A program made the position numbers and the translations under genes. Below are positions 19,405-29,214 of a stretch of DNA of 56,384 nt, piece after piece (within the stretch, counting starts at the first letter, position 1; each line of letters begins with the position of its first letter). The notes under the pieces were generated by a model. That model saw only the letters and a program-made list of their open reading frames with translations. It was not told the origin of the DNA and did no database searches. The stretch comes from Candidatus Nitrosocosmicus sp. (GTDB taxonomy: Archaea; Thermoproteota; Nitrososphaeria; Nitrososphaerales; Nitrososphaeraceae), in assembly GCA_029194465.1 (NCBI GenBank), contig JARFXS010000010.1, positions 1 to 56,384 of the forward strand, given 5' to 3'.

Positions 19405-20187
19405 ATGAACTTTGAATCAATAAGCCAGGAAATTATGAATTTCATTAAGAAAGAAACAGAATCTAGAAAGTCAGACGGAGTAGTTTTGGGAATTTCTGGG
19501 GGCATAGATTCCGCTGTGCTTGCTTATCTAGCAGCAAAAGCGATCGGGTCAGAAAAAGTAAAAGGGTTGATAATGCCAGATGAAACTGTAACCCCGTTAA
19601 GTGATATCGAAGATGCTAATAGAATATGCTCGGTATTAAAAATTGATAGTGAAAAAATTTACGTAAATAAACCAAAAATAGTTTCATAGAAATAATAGAG
19701 GACACCGATAATATACTGCTGACTGGAAACCTGGTAGCTAGAATTAGAATGGGTGTTTGTATTATTGCTCGGGCCCAATGGGAAGGCTGGTAGTGGGATC
19801 GTCTAATAAGACCGAACTGATGCTTGGCTACTTTACAAAATTCGGAGACGGTGCAGCCGATTTACTACCCCTAGGTGACTTGTATAAGACTCAATTACTA
19901 GAGTTAGCAAAGTTTCTTGAAATCCCAAGTTCCATTATAGACAAGAAAAGCAGCGCAAGGTTATGGGCAGACCAGTTCACCGAAGATGAATTAGGTTTGC
20001 CATTTGTTAAACTAGATCATATCCTTCAGCTATTTGAGTCACAAAACAACCTAACCTTTGACATAGAAAGCTCATTGCGAGTGAATTTCCAGGTTTGTCT
20101 TTGGGGGCAATACAAGAGGTTCAACGCAGGATAAAAAATAATCAGCACAAGTTAACTTCTCCTCCAATTTGTAAGATTTCAAAATGA
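19405..20187 (+). pseudogene. nadE: NAD synthetase, frame broken at about three places
   Basis: All parts of a roughly 260-residue NH3-dependent NAD synthetase are present but in three frames. The N terminus from ATG 19405 has the ATP PP-loop GISGGIDSAVLAYLA. After KPKIVS the frame stops; the continuation EIIEDTDNILLTGNLVARIRM is in another frame, then LVVGSSNKTELMLGYFTKFGDGAADLLPLGDLYKTQ in a third. The C terminus also shifts: the open frame ends at 20134, while the family-like ending SLGAIQEVQRRIKNNQ and KISK runs to a TGA at 20185-20187. Nothing is missing in bulk, so this looks like base-level indels rather than old decay. NAD synthetase is normally essential unless a second copy exists. 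Confidence 0.85.
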
Positions 20188-20207
20188 AAGCAGGATTGGT
20201 GATTAAT

Positions 20208-20220
20208 AATTTTTAATAAA
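20208..20220 (+). promoter_or_regulatory. Recurrent TATA-like motif AATTTTTAATAAA
   Basis: The same 13-mer occurs exactly at 41021-41033 and 47867-47879, each time in front of a gene on the same strand. Here it lies 45-57 bases before the ADH synthase ATG; a second element follows at 20235-20242. Confidence 0.35.
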
Positions 20221-20234
20221 TCAATCATATCACT

Positions 20235-20242
20235 TTTAAATA
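20235..20242 (+). promoter_or_regulatory. Candidate TATA box of the aromatic operon
   Basis: TTTAAATA centred about 26 bases before the ATG at 20265, the spacing expected for a leaderless archaeal transcript. Confidence 0.45.
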
Positions 20243-20264
20243 GGTTTATAATTTTTCTTGTATT

Positions 20265-21056
20265 ATGGTCCTTGGGAAAGAAATTCGGCTCAATCGTATA
20301 TTAAAAAAGGGAAAAATGTTATGTATCCCGCTGGATCACGGAATAAGCAGTGGCCCAATGAGGGGCATTCAAAATATATCTGAACTGATAAACCAAACTC
20401 AGGATTCTGGTTTAACTTGTTTTCTAGTAAATAAAGGAATCATAAAATCTCTCCCTGCACCTCCACGTATAGGATTAATTGCCCACATGTCGGCTGCAAC
20501 CTCTCTTGGCCCCGATCCAAACAACAAGATTTTGATGGGTTCAGTGAAAGAAGCAATAAGATTAGGGGCTGATGCTGTTTCTTTGCATATTAATATTGGC
20601 TCCAAAGAGGAGCCAAGCATGCTTTACAAGCTAGGCCAAGTGTCTGATCAATGCAATGAATGGAATATCCCATTAATCGCGATGATGTATCCTCGTGGAG
20701 ACAACATTACAAACCCACATGACCCGACTATAGTCGCTCATACAGCTAGGATAGGTGCAGAAGCAGGTGCTGATATAGTAAAGACTGTGTACACAGGCGA
20801 TGTTGATTCATTTAGAGATGTCATAAAATCATGTCCAGTCCCGATTGTGATTGCCGGTGGACCAAAGGCTAATACCGACCTTGAAATATTACAAATGTGC
20901 AGTGATGCGATGAAGTCAGGAGCTATTGGCGTAACTTTTGGCAGAAATATTTTTCAGCATGATAATCCAAATGAAATAATAAAAGCCTTGCATGCTATTA
21001 TCATAGAGAACAAGCACTATGGCAGAAACAAATCCAAGAAAAGCAGGAGGAAGTAG
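20265..21056 (+). CDS. 2-amino-3,7-dideoxy-D-threo-hept-6-ulosonate (ADH) synthase
   Basis: 263 residues of the archaeal DhnA/FbaB-type aldolase that makes ADH, the first step of the archaeal alternative route to dehydroquinate from aspartate semialdehyde and a sugar phosphate. The active-site Asp is in PLDHG (D24), the Tyr in MYPRG (142) and the Schiff-base Lys in VKTVYTGD (K173). Class I archaeal fructose-bisphosphate aldolase is the nearest alternative, but the next gene is dehydroquinate synthase II, which settles the pathway. The 3' end overlaps that gene by 38 bases, implying coupled translation. A TATA-like box sits about 26 bases before the ATG. The frame is intact. Confidence 0.9.
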   Translation: MVLGKEIRLNRILKKGKMLCIPLDHGISSGPMRGIQNISELINQTQDSGLTCFLVNKGIIKSLPAPPRIGLIAHMSAATSLGPDPNNKILMGSVKEAIRLGADAVSLHINIGSKEEPSMLYKLGQVSDQCNEWNIPLIAMMYPRGDNITNPHDPTIVAHTARIGAEAGADIVKTVYTGDVDSFRDVIKSCPVPIVIAGGPKANTDLEILQMCSDAMKSGAIGVTFGRNIFQHDNPNEIIKALHAIIIENKHYGRNKSKKSRRK

Positions 21057-22206
21057 ACAGGACCAAACGGCCAAGAAAATAATATTAAAACCATTAGTCT
21101 ATTCTAATTCTGATCTTTCAAGTATTCCTGAATTACATGGCAAAAATAAACTTGTTGAATTTGCTAGTCTCATTGCCCGGTTAAAAGACGAAATTGATTT
21201 GATTTATATCAATCCTTCAGAGGAGCTTGATGGTCTGAACCAGAATTCAACCAAAATTAAAACAATTTTTAATTCTAAGGATGCAGATTATGTGATTTTT
21301 GGATCAGAGCAACAGCTTGACCAAAATAACTCGACAAATCTGACTGCAGGGACCAAATCTGGAATTTACAAAAAGGTTACCAGTAATCAAGATATAGAGG
21401 AAATGAAGCGCTTAATAGATAAATTTCATTTGTCATTTGTTATTATCGATTTGGATGATTGGAGGATAATACCACTTGAAAATGTTATAGCTTCTCTCCA
21501 GCATACCGGTACGGAGATATTCGCAGTAGCGAAATCCATAGAGGAAGTTGAAACTCTGTTCACCGTTTTAGAATTGGGTGTGGACGGAGTACTGATGTCC
21601 ACAAATAGTGAAGAGGAAATAGTCAGAGCAAGAAATATCATTAGAAAATCTTCGTTTCAAATAAAAATTGCAGAAATAAAAGAAGTACAAGAGGTAGGAA
21701 TGGGAGAAAGAGTTTGTATAGATACCGTATCTATGTTGGCTGAAGGTGAGGGAATGCTAGTTGGAAACAAGTCCAATTTCTTGTTTCTAGTGCACAACGA
21801 ATCGATAGGTTCATCTTTTACATCCCCTCGTCCCTTCAGGGTAAACGCTGGCGCAGTCCATTGTTACACTATAACCCCAGATGGAACAACAAAATATTTA
21901 TCAGAGCTTGAATCTGGAAGTCAGGTCTTTATAGTGAACACCAAAGGAGAAGCCCGAATGGTCGGCGTTGGGAGAGCTAAAATAGAATCACGACCGTTAC
22001 GACTATTTAGAGCAGCGATTAATGATAGCGAGATGGGAACAATTATAGTTCAAAATGCCGAAACTATTAGATTTTTGGACGAGAGCGGTCAAATATTGCC
22101 AGTTACTCATGCAAAACGCGGTGATAAGATATTGGTGTACTCAATCCCATCAGTAGGTAGACATTTTGGCATGCAGGTTTCAAACGAATACATACTCGAG
22201 AAATGA
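21019..22206 (+). CDS. 3-dehydroquinate synthase II
   Basis: 395 residues of the archaeal AroB' family that deaminates and cyclises ADH to 3-dehydroquinate with NAD. Family segments are seen in the second half: VGMGERVCIDTVSMLAEGEG and GMLVGNKSNFLFLVHNE, then PFRVNAGAVHCY, GVGRAKIESRPLRLFRA and the closing GDKILVYSIPSVGRHFG. The N-terminal 25 residues are basic and poorly conserved. The start ATG lies inside the end of the ADH synthase gene. Together the two replace the DAHP route of bacteria. The length is near the normal 360-380. The frame is intact. Confidence 0.92.
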   Translation: MAETNPRKAGGSRQDQTAKKIILKPLVYSNSDLSSIPELHGKNKLVEFASLIARLKDEIDLIYINPSEELDGLNQNSTKIKTIFNSKDADYVIFGSEQQLDQNNSTNLTAGTKSGIYKKVTSNQDIEEMKRLIDKFHLSFVIIDLDDWRIIPLENVIASLQHTGTEIFAVAKSIEEVETLFTVLELGVDGVLMSTNSEEEIVRARNIIRKSSFQIKIAEIKEVQEVGMGERVCIDTVSMLAEGEGMLVGNKSNFLFLVHNESIGSSFTSPRPFRVNAGAVHCYTITPDGTTKYLSELESGSQVFIVNTKGEARMVGVGRAKIESRPLRLFRAAINDSEMGTIIVQNAETIRFLDESGQILPVTHAKRGDKILVYSIPSVGRHFGMQVSNEYILEK

Positions 22207-22298
22207 TAATACAATTCTAAAATTTGTTAAATGTTTTTATCAATGAGTATAAATTTTTAGAGTAATGTGATTATGGACCTTATCCAAAAACTGAATTT

Positions 22299-23174
22299 GT
22301 GTTAATCAGGTCCGAATCTCTATACGATAAAATTTTACTAGGAAACTGTGAAAAGATATTAAAAAATGTTCCTTCTGGGAGTATCCAATTGACTGTGACC
22401 TCACCTCCCTATGGGAATGCCATAGACTATGATTTACACGCCTCAAAAAAAAATACAGAGAATTATAGAGGGATTCAGAAGGTCAGTTTAGATGATTATA
22501 TAGATAACATGGTTACTATTTTTAATAATCAGGTATATCGGGTAACCAAGGAGGGTGGGTATTGTTGTATCGTGATCGCCAACGAGGTTGTAAATGGGAC
22601 ATTAATCCCATTGCCCCACTTGCTTTTGTCAAGATTAGTTACACCTGGTGGAAACTGGAGTCTTCATGAAGAAATAATTTGGCACAAAGTAACTGGAGGA
22701 ACTAATAGGTACGGTTCTTTTGTTATAAACCCATACCCCAAATACTATAGGGCAAATATTATGCATGAATTCATTTTAGTATTAAGGAAAGGTGACGTGA
22801 AGACCGGAAGGAATCAAAGAAGAGAAATCCTACCGGCTACCCATGAAGAATGGACCAAAGAAATAGCAAATTCTGTGTGGCATATAGCTCCGGTACCGCC
22901 AGGTTATATCGAACATCCATGCCCTTTCCCAGAGGAAATACCTTATCGTCTACTCAAAATTTACTCTTACAATGGAGATATCGTACTGGATCCATTTAAT
23001 GGAAGCGGTCAAACTACAAAGGTAGCTTACAATCTTGATCGACATTTTCTTGGCATTGATATTAAGCAGGAATATGTCGACTTGGCAAAAAAAAGAATTT
23101 TGAACGAGGATCTACACATTAGACCTGAAGCACTCATAGCAAATTGGAAAAAAATAGCGTCCCATGTTGTGTAG
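22299..23174 (+). CDS. DNA methyltransferase (N4-cytosine/N6-adenine type, beta-like order)
   Basis: 291 residues. Catalytic motif IV TSPPY is at 34-38, followed by an Asp/Tyr-rich segment, and the SAM-binding motif DPFNGSGQT comes near residues 232-240, before LGIDIKQEYVDLAKKR. This order (catalytic first, SAM-binding later) is that of class beta amino-methyltransferases, and the SPPY form favours N4-cytosine. No restriction endonuclease or specificity subunit is nearby, so it is an orphan methylase. It sits between DHQ synthase II and tatC inside the aromatic gene run, on the same strand. The start is GTG at 22299. Target sequence unknown. Confidence 0.88.
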   Translation: MLIRSESLYDKILLGNCEKILKNVPSGSIQLTVTSPPYGNAIDYDLHASKKNTENYRGIQKVSLDDYIDNMVTIFNNQVYRVTKEGGYCCIVIANEVVNGTLIPLPHLLLSRLVTPGGNWSLHEEIIWHKVTGGTNRYGSFVINPYPKYYRANIMHEFILVLRKGDVKTGRNQRREILPATHEEWTKEIANSVWHIAPVPPGYIEHPCPFPEEIPYRLLKIYSYNGDIVLDPFNGSGQTTKVAYNLDRHFLGIDIKQEYVDLAKKRILNEDLHIRPEALIANWKKIASHVV

Positions 23175-23274
23175 ATCCAAGGTCTAAGGGTGAGTTCCTA
23201 GAGGGCATTTCAACAGGTTCGGTATAAGCATAGTTTATATTTTTTACTTTTTTTGGTACAAGAGTCTAAGGTAC

Positions 23275-24066
23275 ATGGCACCTGGTGATATGCTTTTCAT
23301 TGATCACGTAAAAGAATTACGAAATCGATTCTTGAGGATATTAGTTATTACCATTGCAATAATGATTATTTGTACTGTTTTTGGCATCCAGCTGGTGACA
23401 GTGAGTAATTATTCATTTTATTTCCTTGTCCCGACGGTCTATAATAATATCGCAAGTCAGGTGACGATATTTCTGAGTAATCATCTTATTCCACATGGTG
23501 TCGATTTAATTCAGACAGCGCCCGGACAAGCCCTTTATGCTCAAATTTATGTCGCGATATTAATTTCAGTTTCTTTTTCAATCCCTTTGATTGTTAGGGA
23601 AGTTTTTGGATTCGTTAGTCCTGCAATGTCTTTTAAAAGTCGAGAAAAGGCTTTTTTCATATACCTGCTACCCACATCGATTCTTTTCATAAGCGGAATG
23701 GCATTCTCCTTCTATCTAGCCATCCCAATCACTCTGACATTCTTGTACGAGTACGGACAAACAATTGGTGTCCTTACATTTCTAAACATCTCGGACTTTA
23801 TTAATTTCGTACTACAGTTTTTCATTGCATTTGGGATCTCCTTTCAATTACCACTCGTTATGTTCATCCTAACGGCTAGCGGTCTTATCAGTCTACAATT
23901 TTGGATAAAGAATCTGAAATATGCATTATTGATAATGATCATCTTTGGTGCAATAATTACTCCTGATGGTAGTGGAATAACTATGTGGTGCATTACAATA
24001 CCAATGTTGGTACTCTATCTAATTGGGATAGCAATCATAACACTAAAAGAAAAGAGGAACAAGTAA
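23275..24066 (+). CDS. tatC: Sec-independent protein translocase TatC
   Basis: 263 residues with six membrane helices typical of TatC, the receptor for twin-arginine signal peptides in the membrane. Landmarks are the N-terminal cytoplasmic FIDHVKELRNRFLR, the first periplasmic loop, FVSPAMSFKSREKAF before the third helix, FQLPLVMFILTASGLIS and AIITPDGSG ahead of the last two helices. The acidic residue expected in the N-terminal loop region (HVKELR) is present. No TatA is seen close by. A TATA-like TTTATAT lies at 23234-23240. Start ATG at 23275. The frame is intact. Confidence 0.93.
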   Translation: MAPGDMLFIDHVKELRNRFLRILVITIAIMIICTVFGIQLVTVSNYSFYFLVPTVYNNIASQVTIFLSNHLIPHGVDLIQTAPGQALYAQIYVAILISVSFSIPLIVREVFGFVSPAMSFKSREKAFFIYLLPTSILFISGMAFSFYLAIPITLTFLYEYGQTIGVLTFLNISDFINFVLQFFIAFGISFQLPLVMFILTASGLISLQFWIKNLKYALLIMIIFGAIITPDGSGITMWCITIPMLVLYLIGIAIITLKEKRNK

Positions 24067-24144
24067 GAGATTATTCAAACCTTACTGAAAACCTTGATAG
24101 TAAGAAAGACATAAAGTTACCTTGCTAGTTCTTTATTATCTAAC

Positions 24145-24861
24145 TTGTCTATCAATAGAAAATTATGTGCATCAATTCCTGTCAGAAATGATTCTGATGA
24201 CGATAAAAGTTTGGTGCTAACCGTGAATCAAATAGATGAGGCATTAAGCGGTGGAGTAGATATAATTGAGTGCCGATTTGATTACCTGAGCAGTTTCGAA
24301 AATCTTGATCTTTATTTAGAGATTTTGTCAAGGTATCAGGACAAATGCATCTATACAATCAGACCTGAGAATGAAGGTGGCAAATTTTCTAATGATCCTG
24401 AGAAAAGGGCTGAGATAATAGCCAAGTTTATTCAGATGTCACTTTTCGTGGATATCGAATACAAATTGATTTCAAGTAACGACCACCATCCGATCTGATT
24501 GAAAATGGAAACACCCAAATTCTTGTAAGTTGGCATGATTATTCTCGTACTCCTGAATTAAATCTCCTTTTAGAACAGGTAAAAAACATGCAAATTACAG
24601 CCCATTTGTAAAGATAGTTACTACCGCAAGATCAATAGATGATTCAATAAAGATTTTAAGATATACCAATCAATTGATACCCACATTAACTTGATAGCTT
24701 TTGCAATGGGGGAAACAGGTGTGTTAAGCAGAGTTTTGTGTACCGTGGTGGGTAAAGCCCCATTTACTTTTGCATCAGTTGGAGAGTCTTTAGCCCCAGG
24801 TCAATTGTCGATAAGTCAAATGAAATCAATTTATGATTTGTTTAAGAGTAGATACGGGTGA
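24145..24861 (+). pseudogene. aroD: 3-dehydroquinate dehydratase type I, frame broken at about three places
   Basis: The parts of a 238-residue type I dehydroquinase lie end to end in shifting frames. The N terminus from 24145 has SGGVDIIECRFDYL and CIYTIRPENEGGKF. After ISSND the frame shifts to DLIENGNTQILVSWHDYSRTPE, which contains the catalytic His. It shifts again to PFVKIVTTARSIDD with the Schiff-base Lys, and again to LIAFAMGETGVLSRVL and FTFASVGESLAPGQLS, ending at TGA 24859-24861. No bulk sequence is missing and all catalytic residues remain, so the gene may be functional in the organism and damaged only in this sequence. It makes 3-dehydroshikimate. Confidence 0.85.
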
Positions 24862-25398
24862 TACAAATCTAAAATAGATTAGAATCCTTCCTTTACCAAT
24901 TACATTTTTTACCATTTTAAGGACATCAACATCTCCTTATTACCAAAGAGATATCGTTTCACAATTTATTATAGCTTTCAAAATGAATTCATCATGCAGT
25001 AATTTATCGTACTAAATTGAGATCAGGATACTTCAAAAACCTTGTTATCCAAAGGAGTATCAATAGCTTTTCATTGTGCTAAGCTTGCATTATCAGCTTT
25101 TTGATGATGATCAGAAGAATAATCGATCATGATGATCTACTCGTTTACTGTATTTGAGAAAATATAATTGCAGACTGTGGTAACATGCTACTAACCCTGC
25201 ATTGTAACTCAAAAGAGCTATTTCAATTTCACCGAATTATATCATTTCATTTAATAGTCACTAGAAGCGAGCACGAATTATGCTAACATGAAAAACAACT
25301 AAACAAAAATACTTTTCAAATCAAACTTGTCAAATGGTAAATAGAATATCATGCTTTAGAATAAATATGCTTCAAAAGCTTTTATTCTGAATATAGTC
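24862..25398. other. Gene-free stretch inside the aromatic gene run
   Basis: About 540 bases between aroD and aroE with stops in all frames and no recognisable protein similarity. Unexpectedly long for a run of functionally linked genes. Nothing specific seen. Confidence 0.4.
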
Positions 25399-26245
25399 AT
25401 GAGCAGTATTAGTGAGGATGCAACTAATCAACATTTTAGCCGCAGATAAATCTACTAGGACTTTTTGTATTATAGGAGATCCTGTTGAGCATTCATTAAA
25501 TCCCCGTTGATGCTTAAGGAATAATGCTGCGTTTAAGTATCTAAATCTAAATTATTCATACATGCTTTTAAGGTTAAGATAAACGAACTTAAGGAATCGG
25601 TGGAATCGTTGCCAAATTAATATAACAGGGTTTAACGTCACCATTCCACACAAGGTAGAAATAACAAAATATGTTGACAAACATGAAGAACTTCATTGGC
25701 GAGGGCAGTATGATCAAAATAAAGACGGAATTCTTTTAGGATATAACACAGATATTTACGGAATGATGGCCCAATTGAAGAAAAGAATATCAAGATTTGA
25801 AGGCATAGAAATTATGATACTATCAATAGTGGGATTATCAAGAAAAAAGGCATAAAATCGGTATTTGTTGTAAATAGAGATAAGCAAAAACTCTCTAAAG
25901 TAATTGAATTGGGCAATACCTTGGGACTAAAAATTCCGATGGAGTATTCAGACCATGAGAAATTATCTCATGTTTCCTCGCATTGTCCAGATTATCAATA
26001 CTACTTCAGTAGGACTTAATAAGGAAAAAATGAATCATAGGAAATGAATCGTTTTTTGACATTATTTACAAACCAATTATGACTCATTTCTTAGAGTGCG
26101 CAAAAGCGCTAATGCAAGGGTAATATTTGGATACGAGATGTTACTAAACCAAGGTTTTAAATCATTTGAAATTTGGACAGGATTGACTGCACCGAAGGAA
26201 GTTATGCGAAAGTCATTACTTGGAATATTTGGTACCCTAAGTAGC
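25399..26245 (+). pseudogene. aroE: Shikimate dehydrogenase, heavily frame-broken
   Basis: AroE segments appear in order across three frames: TRTFCIIGDPVEHSLNP, NNAAFKYLNLNYSYM, ITGFNVTIPHKVEITKYVDK, DGILLGYNTDIYGMMAQLKK, a damaged NADP site region, GIKSVFVVNRDKQKLSKV, and ECAKSANARVIFGYEMLLNQG with the C-terminal KEVMRKSLLGIFG. At least five or six frame changes occur, and the normally conserved GAVNT stretch reads GEGSM, so there are substitutions as well as indels. Total length (about 282 codons) is normal. No stop separates it from the next gene: its last frame runs straight into the shikimate kinase. It reduces 3-dehydroshikimate to shikimate. Either a very poorly sequenced spot or real decay. 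Confidence 0.75.
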
Positions 26246-27088
26246 ATGAAAAATTCTTCTGCTTCTGTTACTATGTTTGGTGCCATATCTATCGTAAATG
26301 CCATTGCAACAGGCAAAGGTGCTTTGGTATTTCGCAAAAGGTCAAGGTAAAAATATCACTTGAGCAAGGTCATCAAGGGATATCAAGAAATTTTGTAAAT
26401 GATAAACTGGTAAAACAAGATTATTAGGAGCATATTGCCTGCTAGCGTTTTGAAAAATCATTTCTTATCTATTAGTCTGGTTTCTGAAATACCAGCTGGC
26501 TGGGGTCTGAAAAGTTCGAGCGCGGTCTCAAATGCAATTTCACTTGCATGTTATAAATTATTGGATGATCAGATCTATGACAGAGCAGTCTTAAGCACAG
26601 CGGTCAATTCATCTTTATGGGCAAAGGTGAGCATGACTGGTGCGTATGACGATGCTTGTGCATGTTACTATGGTGGAGTAATATTAACTGATAACCACTA
26701 TAAGAAAATAATAAAAAGAGAAGTGGTGAATAACGATCTTGCTGTTGTTATATACCTGCCCACCGGAGTTGCCAGAGGTGAAGTTCCTAAACTACGAATT
26801 CATAAGGACCTGTTCAACCACGCTTTCAGACTGGCCCTAAAAGGAGATTATTGGAAGGCGATGAATCTCAACGGTGTCCTAATAAACTCAGTTTTATATA
26901 ATAATTACGCACCCATGATTAATGCGTTCGAAAATCATTGTTTGAGTATTAGTCATTCAGGAAATGGACCAGCTATTGCTGCAGTATTGTATAAGGACAA
27001 TGTCGAAAATTTTGTGAATTCTATGGAGAAATTTGACGGAAAAATAATCTCGGCTAAAGTTAACAACACTAAAGCAACCGTTGAATAA
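26246..27088 (+). pseudogene. aroK: Archaeal (GHMP-type) shikimate kinase, frame broken at two places
   Basis: The N terminus reads MKNSSASVTMFGAISIVNA and IATGKGA in the same frame as the aroE C terminus. It then shifts to GISQKVKVKISLEQGHQG and shifts again to the long open part from about 26430. That part contains the GHMP kinase ATP loop PAGWGLKSSSAVSNA, MTGAYDDACACYYGGV and the C-terminal SHSGNGPAIAAV. About 280 residues in total, as expected for archaeal AroK, which is unrelated to the bacterial P-loop enzyme. It phosphorylates shikimate. Both shifts lie in its first third; the remaining two thirds are clean. Confidence 0.85.
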
Positions 27089-27635
27089 TTAAATAAGATG
27101 TGCAGGTTTCAAATCCAAATCATTTAACATTTGATATCGCATCTAAATGAGATTCGAAATCTTTGTCATCCTAGATGAGCCTGTTGATATCTTGCAGGAA
27201 TACCTAAATAACTAGATCATTGATAAAAATGGCAGCATCATCCAACAAGGTAAACTACAATTTTGTGTAAATCAATGAGAGCAAGAATTCTAAGGAGAAA
27301 AAATGTAGAAAGATAGAGAGGATGATTTTCTTTATGAATTTTTCCTATGAATAAGTTTGATGGCTATTCTAATTACAACTTTTTAAAAGGAAAAGTATTT
27401 TAGAAAAAGATTATTCGGTCAACTTTAGATTCAATACAGAGAATGCATGTAAGGTCGGTGAACTTTCACATTCAATGAGCTTCAAGGCCTAGAAGAAGAA
27501 AGAACCAGGTATTTTTAGTATGTTTCACAATTACTCATATTAAATTCAATTTGTCTTAAAGCAGGTTTGATGTTGGACGTTGAGAATAGCAATATTGATA
27601 TTAATTTTCTGTGAACTATATAGCAGGTCACTTAC
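27089..27635. other. Gene-free stretch before aroA
   Basis: About 550 bases with stops in every frame and no recognised similarity. A TATA-like CTATATA lies at 27616-27622, close to the GTG start of aroA. Confidence 0.4.
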
Positions 27636-29114
27636 GTGGAAATAAAAGTAAAAAAATCCCAACTAAGCGGGGAGATCGATTGTCCTCCAAGCAAAAGTTA
27701 TAGTCATCGGGCTATAATGATATCTAGCCTTTCTTGTGGTAAATCCCAAATAGAAAATATCCTACTTTCCAGAGACACGCTTGCATCGATTGCCTGTGTT
27801 AAAATGTTAGGTGTAAGCGTTAGTCCTCTAAATAAAGGTTCCAATTATTCAGAGACTTCCAAACTTGATAACCTGGAAAATTATCAAGCATATCTTGCTA
27901 GTGGGCCCAGATATGATAAAGTTAGTTTAACCGGTATGCAAGATCTCATAGTTGAAAGCAATGGAGGAAGCAGTGGATTTAAAACACCGGATGATGTGTT
28001 AAATGCTGACAACTCAGGCACGACCATTAGAATCGCTACAACCATGTGTTCTTTGGTAAATAATGGTTATAGTATTTTAACTGGTGATAAGAGTCTCCGG
28101 AAAAGACCGATGGGTGATCTGATCAACGCGCTAAATCAATTGGGCGTCAGTTGCTTCTCCACAAATCACAACAACTTTCCTCCACTTGTCGTAAAAGGTG
28201 GTGGTATTAGAGGGGGAACCGCTAAGATTAGTGGAGATATATCTAGCCAATTCATATCGTCCATCCTCCTCTCTGGGATATATTCTCAAACTCCAATTAC
28301 GATCCAAGTCTTAGGTAACCAAGTTTCGAAACCATACATTGATTCAACTATTTTTGTCATGAAAAAATTTGGTGTTGAGGTGGAGAGTTCTTCAAATAGG
28401 GCATTTCTAAAGCATTTGGGAAACGGTTCAGATGATTCAAAAATGTTCAAACCAATTCTAAAAATCTCAGAGGAATATAGACTACCTGCGAAATGTGACT
28501 ACAAAGCCCAAACCTTTCGAGTGCCTGGTGATTTTTCTACTGCTGCATTGCTATTGTCCGCGGCCATTATGTCAGAGGGTGTTTTGGTGGTAAAGAATTT
28601 GGATTTTACAATGCCTCAGGGAGATATGGAAATAATCAACATAATCAAGAAAATGGGGGGTAGAATTGAGGCCGACAAGAGCAAAGGAGTGGCTAAAATA
28701 GATGGATCGGATAAATTAGATGGAGGAGACTTTAATTTGGTTGCTACCCCAGATTTACTTCCGGTAGTAGCAATTTTGTCACTAAAGGCTAAAGAAAAGA
28801 CCATCATAACTGGTGTGTCGCATGCAAGATATAAGGAAACTGACCGGGTCTCTATTATTTCCTCCCAACTAGCAAAATTTGGGGCTCAAATAAAAGAAGA
28901 TAACGATTCAATAACTATCTACCCTCCAGACAAATTAAAAAATGCGGTAATCAATTCATTTGACGATCATAGAATCTTTATGGCCTTTACTATAGCCGGC
29001 TTATCTACAGAGCATACAATTATCGATAGTGCAGACTCCGTTGATGTATCCTTTCCAAATTTCATAAGTGAGTTGAAAGGAATCGGGGCCAAAATTGAGT
29101 ATTTGGTAACATGA
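27636..29114 (+). CDS. aroA: 3-phosphoshikimate 1-carboxyvinyltransferase (EPSP synthase)
   Basis: 492 residues, about 60 more than usual. EPSP synthase motifs are intact: CPPSKSYSHRA near residue 16, NADNSGTTIRIATT near 123, KRPMGDLINAL, GDISSQFISSILLSG, GDFSTAALLLSAA, ATPDLLPVVAILS, ARYKETDRV and the closing DDHRIFMAF. The extra length is mainly an insertion at about residues 63-95 before the NSGTT loop, where the family has a short beta hairpin, plus a few residues near 255-280. It joins shikimate 3-phosphate and PEP. The start is GTG at 27636. The frame is clean, in contrast with the genes before and after. Confidence 0.93.
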   Translation: MEIKVKKSQLSGEIDCPPSKSYSHRAIMISSLSCGKSQIENILLSRDTLASIACVKMLGVSVSPLNKGSNYSETSKLDNLENYQAYLASGPRYDKVSLTGMQDLIVESNGGSSGFKTPDDVLNADNSGTTIRIATTMCSLVNNGYSILTGDKSLRKRPMGDLINALNQLGVSCFSTNHNNFPPLVVKGGGIRGGTAKISGDISSQFISSILLSGIYSQTPITIQVLGNQVSKPYIDSTIFVMKKFGVEVESSSNRAFLKHLGNGSDDSKMFKPILKISEEYRLPAKCDYKAQTFRVPGDFSTAALLLSAAIMSEGVLVVKNLDFTMPQGDMEIINIIKKMGGRIEADKSKGVAKIDGSDKLDGGDFNLVATPDLLPVVAILSLKAKEKTIITGVSHARYKETDRVSIISSQLAKFGAQIKEDNDSITIYPPDKLKNAVINSFDDHRIFMAFTIAGLSTEHTIIDSADSVDVSFPNFISELKGIGAKIEYLVT

Positions 29115-29214
29115 AATTGTTGGCTATGATTTGTCAACAAACAAGCCTAACTTATAGTTGTAGATCAAAAATTAAAAATAATAATATATCAGAATTACAC
29201 CTAAAAATTTATTC

